Shown here piece after piece: positions 1 through 4,947 of a DNA stretch of 6,107 bases (its first letter is position 1; each line of letters starts with the position of its first letter). The position numbers were made by a program, and so were the translations under genes. The DNA lies in assembly GCA_025350285.1 (NCBI GenBank), contig JANXYE010000180.1, forward strand, positions 1 through 6,107, written 5' to 3'. The stretch comes from Chloroflexota bacterium. Lineage in GTDB: Bacteria > Chloroflexota > Dehalococcoidia > Tepidiformales > Tepidiformaceae. The notes beneath the pieces were generated by a model. That model had not been told where the DNA came from and did no database searches. It worked only from the letters and a program-made list of their open reading frames with translations.

Positions 1-899
1 CAAGCGGCGACATCCTCGCCTCGCCGCTCGCGCGCAAGCTCGCCGAACAGCTGGGGGTCAACCTCCGTTCCGTCAAGGGTACCGGCCCGGGCGGGCGACT
101 TACGAAGGAAGACGTGGAGGCTGCGGCGGCAGGGGGCTCAACACCGGCTCCGGCGGCCTCTGCCCCAACCGCACCGCCAGCGGCGCCACGTCCGGCCCCC
201 GCTGCTCACGGCGCGGGCGAGATTGTGCCGATCAGAGGCGTCCGCAAGGTGATCTTCCAGCGCATGCATCAGTCTCTCCAGTCGATGGCCCAGCTCACGC
301 TGGCGATGGAAGTGGGTATGGACGAAGCGGTCCGCCTGCGCGCCCAGCTCATCGAAGAGTGGGCGCCCGACGGTGTGAAGCCTTCGTACACCGACCTCGT
401 GATTAAAGCCGTGGCGAAGGCGCTGCGGAAGCACCCGAACGCGAACTCCCAGGTTGTCGAAGCCGGCATCCAGCTCCTCAGCGAGATCCACGTCGGGATG
501 GCCGTGGCCATCGACGACGGCCTCGTCGTGCCCGTCATCCGCAACGCTGACGCCCTTTCGTTGAAGGACATCGCCGCCGAGTCGAGCCGCCTCGCCAACG
601 GCGCCCGCAACGCCAAGCTCGGCCCGGATGACTACGCGGGCGGCACCTTCAGCGTGACCGCCCTCGGCATGTTCGGGGTCGACATGTTCACGCCCATCAT
701 CAACCCTCCGAACGCGGGCATCCTCGGCGTCGGCCGCATCCACGACACGGTTGGTTGGGAGGGCGACCGCCCGGTCAAGCGCCAGACGATGACCCTCTCG
801 CTCACCTGGGACCACCGCGTTTTGGACGGCGCCCCGGCGGCCGAGTTCGTCCAGACGATCAAGGGCCTGCTGGAGGCTCCCTACCGGCTGCTCGTCTAA
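1..899 (+). CDS. 2-oxoacid dehydrogenase complex E2, dihydrolipoamide acyltransferase (5' partial)
   Basis: This is the E2 core of a pyruvate, branched-chain 2-oxoacid or 2-oxoglutarate dehydrogenase complex; it transfers the acyl group from lipoamide to CoA in the cytoplasm. The reading frame is open at the window edge, with the first full codon at 3. Numbering from there, residues 6-39 (ASPLARKLAEQLGV then GTGPGGRLTKEDV) form the peripheral-subunit-binding domain that docks E1 or E3. Residues 40-73 are an Ala/Pro-rich flexible linker. The rest is the catalytic trimer-forming domain, with GGTFSVTALGMFGVDMFTPI, NPPNAGILGVGRI and the active-site motif DHRVLDG at 810-830 (His271, Asp275). About 298 residues are visible; the N-terminal lipoyl domain or domains lie upstream. 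A GTG at 114 sits inside the binding domain and is not the start. The gene converges on the next one with a 6-bp gap. E2 identity is firm, but which 2-oxoacid is used cannot be told here. Confidence 0.95.
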   Translation, partial: SGDILASPLARKLAEQLGVNLRSVKGTGPGGRLTKEDVEAAAAGGSTPAPAASAPTAPPAAPRPAPAAHGAGEIVPIRGVRKVIFQRMHQSLQSMAQLTLAMEVGMDEAVRLRAQLIEEWAPDGVKPSYTDLVIKAVAKALRKHPNANSQVVEAGIQLLSEIHVGMAVAIDDGLVVPVIRNADALSLKDIAAESSRLANGARNAKLGPDDYAGGTFSVTALGMFGVDMFTPIINPPNAGILGVGRIHDTVGWEGDRPVKRQTMTLSLTWDHRVLDGAPAAEFVQTIKGLLEAPYRLLV

Positions 900-905
900 G
901 GGCGC

Positions 906-1538
906 TCAGCCTGGTCCAAGGTGGGAAGTGTCGTTGACGCTGATGATCGCGCGGTTGTGGAAGGCGTCGTCCTCGAAGAGATGGGTGATGCCGCCGCTCG
1001 ACGAGCGGACGTTGATGTGGCCAGCCGACTCCAGCGGCATCTTGATCCAGGCGGCGACCACAAACGTGAGCGCGAAGCCGTGCGTGACGATGACATGGCG
1101 CCTGCACGAGCTTTCCAGGATTGCTTCGACGGCGCGATAGATTCGCCCGGCGAACTCGCGTTTGCTCTCGGCGCCGGCGATACCGTCCCGGTGGTCCATC
1201 CGGGCGCCGGTCTTCGGGGCGAAGACGAAGCGTTCATCGAGCCACGACTGCGGCTTGCCCTCGGCTTCGCCGTAGGACTTCTCGCGCAGATCCGCCGTGG
1301 CGAAGATAGGCGCCCCGAGAGCGAGCGCGAGGCCCTCCGCGGTTTGGTGCGCGCGCAGGAGGTCCGAGGAGTGGATCTCGACGGGTGCACTGCTGGGAAT
1401 CACTTCGCGCAGCCGTTCTCCGATGCGCACGGCGTGAGCCCTGCCGAGGTCCGTGAGAGGACTGTCGTACCAGCCGCCCACGAGCCCATCGACGTGGTGC
1501 TGCGATTGGGGGTGCGTCACGACGTAGAGGTGTCTCAC
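906..1538 (-). CDS. histidine phosphatase superfamily protein (phosphoglycerate mutase-like), atypical THP motif
   Basis: This is a 210-aa member of the two-His-acid phosphatase/phosphoglycerate mutase-like superfamily, probably a cytoplasmic phosphatase of unknown substrate. The fold signature is visible. Strand 1 (RHLYVVTHPQSQHH) carries the phospho-accepting His9, SSDLLRAHQTAE carries pocket Arg62, LREKSYGEAEG carries the likely acid Glu86, and HVIVTHGFALTF carries the second His153. The usual R-H-G triad reads T-H-P here, so the first phosphate-binding Arg is lost. From memory, a subfamily with VTHPE...HHVEGLVGGW-type N-termini exists, and this protein matches it. I chose the GTG at 1536-1538 because AGGAG sits 6 nt upstream and the protein then begins directly at the first strand. 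An upstream ATG at 1563-1565 would add nine residues (MPPPPQETN) with no good ribosome site. The gene lies inverted between E2 and lpdA, so it is probably transcribed separately. Family assignment is strong; activity is unknown. Confidence 0.88.
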   Translation of the reverse strand: MRHLYVVTHPQSQHHVDGLVGGWYDSPLTDLGRAHAVRIGERLREVIPSSAPVEIHSSDLLRAHQTAEGLALALGAPIFATADLREKSYGEAEGKPQSWLDERFVFAPKTGARMDHRDGIAGAESKREFAGRIYRAVEAILESSCRRHVIVTHGFALTFVVAAWIKMPLESAGHINVRSSSGGITHLFEDDAFHNRAIISVNDTSHLGPG

Positions 1539-1633
1539 ATTCGTCTCCTGGGGCGGTGGCGGCATGACCCGTACGGCGAACTCGTTCGGCGGACATCGGG
1601 CACAATGAATCCAGTCCTGTTCGTGGAGGAATC
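1539..1633. promoter_or_regulatory. divergent intergenic region of the phosphatase gene and lpdA
   Basis: These 95 bp separate two divergent starts, so promoters for both should lie here or just inside the genes. On the plus strand CACAAT at 1601-1606 matches the -10 consensus at 4 of 6 positions, and GGAGG at 1625-1629 lies 4 nt before the lpdA ATG. No clear -35 is visible, and no convincing minus-strand -10 was found. No operator palindrome stands out. Confidence 0.35.
1545..1549 (-). promoter_or_regulatory. ribosome binding site deciding the phosphatase start
   Basis: On the minus strand AGGAG lies 6 nt upstream of the GTG at 1536-1538. An ATG overlaps that GTG by one base (1538-1540) but is in another frame. 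The longer in-frame ATG at 1563-1565 would place this Shine-Dalgarno sequence inside the coding region. The GTG start is therefore preferred. Confidence 0.7.
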
Positions 1634-3034
1634 ATGGCCGAACGCTTCGACATCGTCATCGTGGGGGGCGGGCCCGGGGGGTACGTCGCCGCCATTCGCG
1701 CCGCCCAGCTCGGGATGACCACCGCCATCGTCGAGCGCGAGAACCTCGGCGGCGTCTGCCTGAACTGGGGGTGCATCCCGACGAAGGCGCTGCTGCGCAC
1801 CAGCGAGTTGTACTCAACGCTCGGCGACCTTGACCCCTTCGGCCTGGCGGTCACCGGCGCGAGCTTCGATATGACGAAGGTTGTGAAGCGATCACGAGAC
1901 GTGGCCGCGCAGCTCAGCGGCGGCGTAAAGACGCTCATGCGGCGCAACAAGATCAAGGTCTTCGATGGCACGGCGAGGCTGGCGGGGCCGGGCACGCTCG
2001 CGGTTTCGAAGGATGGCCAGGCGGTGGCTGAGCTCGAATCCGACCACATCATCCTTGCTACCGGCGCGCGGGCACGGGCGCTGCCGGGCCTCGAGCCGGA
2101 CGGAAAGCTCATCTGGAGCTACCGCGAGGCGATGGTCCCGCCGGAGATGCCGAAGTCACTGCTGGTCGTCGGTTCGGGCGCCATCGGCATCGAATTCGCC
2201 AGCTTCTACCGCGCACTCGGCGCGGAAGTCACGGTCGCGGAGATCCTGCCGCAGGTCCTCCCGGTCGAAGATGAGGAGATCTCCGCCTTCGCGCGCAAGC
2301 GGTTCGAAAAACACGGCATGGTCATCCACACGGGCGCGAAGGTGACGAACCTCCAGAAGGGCGACAACAACGTCACCGCGACGATCGAAAAATCGGACGG
2401 TTCGACCGAAACGCTGACCGTGGACCGCGTGATCTCGGCCGTGGGCGTCCAGGCGAACACCGAAGACCTTGGCCTCGAAGGCACTGGGGTGAAGCTCGAC
2501 CGGGGTTACATCGTTATCGACGAGTGGCAACAGACCGGCGAGCCGGGCGTCTACGCGATTGGCGACGTAGCCGGACCGCCGTGCCTCGCGCACAAAGCGA
2601 TGCACGAAGGGGTGATCTGCGTCGAGCGCATCGCCGGCATCGAAACCGTGCGCCCGCTGAACCGCCGGCGCATCCCCGGCTGCACCTACTGCCAGCCCCA
2701 GGTCGCGAGCGTCGGCCTCACCGAAAAGGCCGCGCGTGAAGCTGGCTACGACATCAAAGTCGGCAAGTTCCCGTTCCTCGCCAACGGGAAAGCGATAGCG
2801 CTCGGCGAGACCGAGGGCCTGGTCAAGACGGTGTTCGACAGGGCGACCGGCGAGCTGCTCGGGGCGCACATGGTCGGAGCCGAGGTAACCGAGCTCATCC
2901 AGGGCTACGTGATCGCGATGACGCTGGAAACGACGGAGGAGGCGCTCCTCGAGGCGATCTTCCCGCACCCAACGCTGAGCGAGATGATGCACGAGTCGGT
3001 CCTCTCCGCCGAGGGCCGGGCGCTGCATATTTGA
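1634..3034 (+). CDS. lpdA: dihydrolipoamide dehydrogenase (E3)
   Basis: This flavoprotein reoxidises dihydrolipoamide of E2 (or glycine cleavage H protein), passing electrons through a disulfide and FAD to NAD+. At 466 aa it is normal full length. In order it shows: the FAD-binding dinucleotide fold (IVIVGGGPGGYVAA, Gly11-Gly16); the redox-active disulfide GGVCLNWGCIPTKALL with Cys42 and Cys47; an ATGARARALPG strand; the NAD-binding fold GSGAIG (180-185); the second FAD contact YAIGDVAGPPCLAHKA (around 307-322); and the dimerisation domain ending in HPTLSE with catalytic His445 and Glu450. GGAGG lies 4 nt before the ATG. It follows the E2 gene but is separated by an inverted gene, so it is probably not in one simple E2-E3 transcript. 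It likely serves the adjacent complex and may be shared with others. The stop codon runs straight into a heptad repeat. All key residues are present. Confidence 0.97.
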   Translation: MAERFDIVIVGGGPGGYVAAIRAAQLGMTTAIVERENLGGVCLNWGCIPTKALLRTSELYSTLGDLDPFGLAVTGASFDMTKVVKRSRDVAAQLSGGVKTLMRRNKIKVFDGTARLAGPGTLAVSKDGQAVAELESDHIILATGARARALPGLEPDGKLIWSYREAMVPPEMPKSLLVVGSGAIGIEFASFYRALGAEVTVAEILPQVLPVEDEEISAFARKRFEKHGMVIHTGAKVTNLQKGDNNVTATIEKSDGSTETLTVDRVISAVGVQANTEDLGLEGTGVKLDRGYIVIDEWQQTGEPGVYAIGDVAGPPCLAHKAMHEGVICVERIAGIETVRPLNRRRIPGCTYCQPQVASVGLTEKAAREAGYDIKVGKFPFLANGKAIALGETEGLVKTVFDRATGELLGAHMVGAEVTELIQGYVIAMTLETTEEALLEAIFPHPTLSEMMHESVLSAEGRALHI

Positions 3035-3071
3035 GTTCCGAGGCCGAGTACCGAGGGCCGACTACCGAGTG
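3033..3071 (+). repeat. GAGTNCC heptad repeat block A, overlapping the lpdA stop
   Basis: The last two bases of the lpdA TGA begin a run of about seven-base units: GAGTTCC, GAGGCC, GAGTACC, GAGGGCC, GACTACC, GAGTG. A degenerate CTACCGA copy follows near 3080. The first ten bases (3033-3042) are an exact inverted match to 3146-3155, so the two blocks could pair in RNA or in single-stranded DNA. Confidence 0.75.
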
Positions 3072-3141
3072 GGGGTCAACTACCGACGAACCCGGCTGTC
3101 CTCAAGGCAAGCGCCAGAGCGCGCGGGAGCAGGCCACGGCT

Positions 3142-3157
3142 GTCACTCGGAACTCGG
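3142..3157 (-). repeat. GAGTNCC heptad repeat block B (inverted)
   Basis: Read on the minus strand this is CCGAGTTCCGAGTGAC. It contains GAGTTCCGAGTGAC, which matches GAGTACCGAGTGAC at 5897-5910 in 13 of 14 bases, linking the two intergenic regions as members of one repeat family. Confidence 0.65.
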
Positions 3158-3213
3158 CCCGCGAAACGCACGAGGATGGTATCGCGCCGATTTGTTGCAT
3201 CAGGCTGAGCATG

Positions 3214-3227
3214 CTGAGTGCACTCAG
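3214..3227. repeat. 14-bp perfect palindrome CTGAGTGCACTCAG
   Basis: The sequence equals its own reverse complement and is centred between 3220 and 3221, about 18 bp past the stop of the hydratase gene on its 3' side. It overlaps the end of block C, and an AGCATGCT palindrome sits just beside it. It could be part of the repeat, a protein-binding site or a 3' hairpin; with no loop it would not fold well in RNA. Confidence 0.55.
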
Positions 3228-3246
3228 AACTCGGGACTCGGACTCT
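3222..3246 (-). repeat. GAGTNCC heptad repeat block C, overlapping the hydratase stop
   Basis: On the minus strand the hydratase TAG stop reads directly into AGTCCGAGTCCCGAGTTCTGAG, that is GAGTCC, GAGTCCC, GAGTTCT, GAGTGCA. The block therefore has the same sense orientation relative to its gene as block A has to lpdA and block D to the 316-aa gene. Confidence 0.7.
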
Positions 3247-4036
3247 ATCCCCCCGTCCAGTTCGGGGCGCGCTTCTCCGCGAAGGCCCGAGGCCCTTCGA
3301 CCGCGTCGGCGCTCTTGCGGCGGGCGAGTTCCCACTCGTAACGCCCCTCACCTGCCGCCTGGAGCGTCATTTCGAGGCCCTTCATGGCCGCTTCCTTCGT
3401 CGCCCGCACACTCAGCGGGGCGCACTTGAGGATGTCTTCGACGTAGCCATCGACGCAGGCGTCGAGTTCGGCCAGCGGGACGACTTCGCTTACGAGCCCG
3501 AGTTCGTACGCGCGCTGGGCCTTGATGTGGCGTCCCGTGAGCATGAAGCCCATCGCCGCCTTGAGCGGGATATGGCGAGGCAGGCGGTGGACGCCCATCG
3601 CGCCAGCGATGAGTCCGCGCTTCGGTTCGGGCAGCCCGATTTCGGCGTGATCGGCCGCGACCATGATGTCGCAGGCGAGCGCGAGCTCCAGCCCGCCGCC
3701 GAGGGCGTAGCCGTTGACGCGCGCGACGATCGGCTTAAACAGGTCGTAGCGGCTCGTGAGCCCGCCGAAGCCACCCGCGGCCCAGCCCGTCTGCGGGCGC
3801 TGGTCGGCCGGCAGACGCGACATCTCGGCCGTGTACTTGAGGTCGTTGCAGGCGCTGAAGGCGCGGTCGCCTTCCCCCGTGAGGACGGCCACCCAGAGGT
3901 TGTCGTCGGCGGCGAAGTTGTCCCAGACACCGTTGAGTTCGAGGTTCGCCGGCGCGTGCAGCGCGTTGAACACCTCCGGGCGGGTGATGGTGACGTAGGC
4001 GACGTGGCCCTTCGTTTCGACCTTGCAGTACTGCAT
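3245..4036 (-). CDS. enoyl-CoA hydratase/isomerase (crotonase) family protein
   Basis: A 263-aa crotonase-fold acyl-CoA enzyme, the usual family length. It probably hydrates a 2,3-enoyl-CoA in beta-oxidation or a related acyl-CoA pathway in the cytoplasm. The N-terminal strand VAYVTITRPEVFNAL is typical. The first oxyanion-hole segment is AFSACNDLK (59-67), where many family members read A-G-A/N-D. NGYALGGGLELALACDI (108-124) gives the second oxyanion glycine and Glu117, and AEIGLPEPKRGLIAG holds Glu137. Both glutamates line up with the catalytic pair of true hydratases, which favours hydratase over a family member lacking them. The C-terminal part has PLSVRATKEAAMKG and a closing helix. GGAG (4045-4048 on this strand) lies 8 nt before the ATG. 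The gene stands alone, convergent with lpdA and divergent from the lipoprotein gene. Substrate is unknown; carnitinyl-CoA dehydratase-like or short-chain hydratase activity are both possible. Confidence 0.93.
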   Translation of the reverse strand: MQYCKVETKGHVAYVTITRPEVFNALHAPANLELNGVWDNFAADDNLWVAVLTGEGDRAFSACNDLKYTAEMSRLPADQRPQTGWAAGGFGGLTSRYDLFKPIVARVNGYALGGGLELALACDIMVAADHAEIGLPEPKRGLIAGAMGVHRLPRHIPLKAAMGFMLTGRHIKAQRAYELGLVSEVVPLAELDACVDGYVEDILKCAPLSVRATKEAAMKGLEMTLQAAGEGRYEWELARRKSADAVEGPRAFAEKRAPNWTGG

Positions 4037-4070
4037 GGGGGCTTCTCCGGCGATTGGTAAGGTGCGCCGA

Positions 4071-4076
4071 ATCCTA
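4071..4076 (-). promoter_or_regulatory. possible -10 element of the hydratase gene
   Basis: On the minus strand this reads TAGGAT, 34 nt before the ATG. It resembles the TAGAAT hexamers found before two other genes in the window (4903-4908 and 5953-5958). No good -35 was recognised. Weak, pattern-based call. Confidence 0.35.
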
Positions 4077-4121
4077 CGTCCCCACCGCCGCGCGTGCCAT
4101 CGGCGCTCGAACCGCGGCCGC

Positions 4122-4152
4122 TAGACAACCATGCGCAGATAGCTGCTAATAT
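4122..4152 (+). promoter_or_regulatory. promoter for the lipoprotein gene, implying a leaderless or near-leaderless mRNA
   Basis: TAGACA (4122-4127) matches the -35 consensus at 5 of 6. TAATAT (4147-4152) matches the -10 at 4 of 6 and is directly preceded by TGC, an extended -10. The spacer is 19 bp, which is long; reading the -10 as GCTAAT (4145-4150) gives 17 bp. In either case transcription would start at about 4157-4160, at or within three bases of the GTG start codon at 4160. Confidence 0.5.
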
Positions 4153-4159
4153 CTGACTC

Positions 4160-4789
4160 GTGTTCTGCATAAGAATCGCCGGCGGTCTTCTCGCCCTTTC
4201 CGCGCTCCTGGTTGGCTGCGCCGGGGATTCTTCGCCCGGGACGCTTACGGCGGCTGCTCCGGTTCCGGCCGGGACTGTCGCGCTGACAGCGGGCGCCTCA
4301 ACCAACACACCCACCCTGGCGGCCACCGCAACACCTGTAGCGAGCGCCGCGAGCTTGGCGGCCACGCCAACGGTGGCTTCCGCTTCTGCTTCCGCCGCCA
4401 CCACCGCGCAGCCGTCGGGCGCCTCTCCAACCGCGGCCCAGCCCGCGGCCACACCGACCGCTCCCGAGGCGCCGACAGCAGCCCCACCAACCGTCGCGCC
4501 CACTCAACGTCCGGCTGGTTTCGTGGCGATCACGGTGAACGCGAACGGCAATAACTTCGACCGTTCCACGATCCGCGTGCGCGCCGGTGATCAGGTCGCC
4601 GCCACCCTCCAGAACAACGATTCCGGGGTCGAGCACAACCTGAGCTTCGGCCTACCCGGCCTCGGGCACGGCGAAACCTGCAGAGGGCCGTGTAGCACGA
4701 GCCAGACCTTCACCGCCCGCACGGCGGGCCCGTTCTTCTTCTTTTGCACGCTGCATCCCATATCCGGGGACTTCATCGTCGATCCGTAG
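4160..4789 (+). CDS. cupredoxin-like surface lipoprotein
   Basis: A 209-aa predicted lipoprotein. Residues 1-19 are a signal peptide (MFCIRIAGGLLALSALLVG) with lipobox LVGC, so Cys20 would be acylated and the protein anchored outside the membrane. Residues 21 to about 118 are an Ala/Thr/Pro/Ser-rich linker that should hold the domain off the membrane. Residues 119-209 resemble a plastocyanin-type cupredoxin: FVAITVNANGNNFDRSTIRVRAGDQV, then VEHNLSF with His159, then PFFFFCTLHPISGDFIV with Cys196 and His199. These match three ligands of a type 1 copper site; the methionine usual after the HP is absent. Cys174 and Cys178 (CRGPC) could form a disulfide. An in-frame TGA at 4154-4156 makes GTG 4160 the earliest start, there is no other Met before the lipobox, and no ribosome site precedes it. 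It stands alone. A role in extracellular electron transfer or copper handling is inference. Confidence 0.82.
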   Translation: MFCIRIAGGLLALSALLVGCAGDSSPGTLTAAAPVPAGTVALTAGASTNTPTLAATATPVASAASLAATPTVASASASAATTAQPSGASPTAAQPAATPTAPEAPTAAPPTVAPTQRPAGFVAITVNANGNNFDRSTIRVRAGDQVAATLQNNDSGVEHNLSFGLPGLGHGETCRGPCSTSQTFTARTAGPFFFFCTLHPISGDFIVDP

Positions 4790-4804
4790 CCCCTGGGCGA
4801 ATCA

Positions 4805-4870
4805 GCCGCGAAAGCACAACGAACATCAGGGTTTCGTGGATGTCATTTTTGGGCTTCGTGCCTTCGTGGC
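4805..4870. repeat. imperfect inverted repeat of the CACGAAG type
   Basis: The arm 4805-4817 (GCCGCGAAAGCAC) pairs with 4858-4870 (GTGCCTTCGTGGC) in 12 of 13 positions, counting one G-U. The stem can extend through GAA 4821-4823 with TTC 4855-4857 after a bulge. A small inner hairpin, ACATC 4823-4827 with GATGT 4839-4843, competes for A4823. On the minus strand the right arm reads CCACGAAGGCACGAAG, a phrase I recall as a widespread intergenic repeat in several bacterial phyla. It lies between the lipoprotein stop and the next promoter and could serve as a 3'-end structure. T5 at 4846-4850 is inside it, so it is not a standard terminator. Confidence 0.6.
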
Positions 4871-4902
4871 CAACCGCTGGGGCGCTCAGCTCGCCGTCGT
4901 CG

Positions 4903-4930
4903 TAGAATGCGCGACCGGCGGCGTGCCGCC
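4903..4930 (+). promoter_or_regulatory. putative -10 TAGAAT and 5' leader hairpin
   Basis: TAGAAT at 4903-4908 matches the -10 consensus at 5 of 6; no -35 is evident. The expected transcription start is near 4914-4916. GGCGG (4917-4921) pairs with CCGCC (4926-4930) around a CGTG loop, so the mRNA would begin almost exactly with a hairpin. AGGAG at 4936-4940 follows, 7 nt before the ATG at 4948. Confidence 0.45.
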
Positions 4931-4947
4931 CTCGAAGGAGCTGCCCA

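Larger units (their letters stand above)
3035..3244. other. convergent intergenic region with inverted heptad repeats
   Basis: This 210-bp gap separates the 3' ends of lpdA and the hydratase gene. It holds one plus-oriented repeat block (A) and two minus-oriented blocks (B and C), plus a 14-bp palindrome. No reading frame here looks coding, and no GC hairpin followed by a run of T is visible. Pairing of A with B (10 bp exact) or of A with C (CCGAGTACCGAG against CCGAGTCCCGAG, 11 of 12) could act as a two-way 3'-end structure, but that is inference. Confidence 0.5.

Noticed and set aside
114..116. GTG as the start of the E2 gene
   Set aside because: It lies near the end of the peripheral-subunit-binding domain; the same frame stays open and conserved upstream to the window edge.
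921..1718. Long plus-strand open frame over the phosphatase gene and the start of lpdA
   Set aside because: It overlaps two genes with recognisable motifs and itself shows none.
2156..3028. Long minus-strand open frame inside lpdA
   Set aside because: Shadow of a strongly conserved E3 gene; composition typical of antisense GC-rich frames.
3033..3157. CRISPR array from the short repeats
   Set aside because: The units are about 7 bp, contiguous and degenerate, without spacers.
3218..4060. Long plus-strand open frame antisense to the hydratase
   Set aside because: The minus-strand frame has clear crotonase motifs; the antisense frame is an Arg/Asp/Val-rich product of high GC with no recognisable domain.
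4071..4140. tRNA-like GGTTCGAGC on the minus strand in the divergent region
   Set aside because: The flanking bases do not form a T-stem and no anticodon or acceptor arms can be drawn.
4220..4510. Coding tandem repeat in the lipoprotein linker
   Set aside because: The segment is low-complexity Ala/Thr/Pro/Ser without a fixed period; it is better described as a linker.
4823..4850. Rho-independent terminator after the lipoprotein gene (ACATC/GATGT hairpin then T5)
   Set aside because: The stem is only 5 bp and AT-containing, the loop is 11 nt, and the T run starts 3 nt after the stem; too weak to call.
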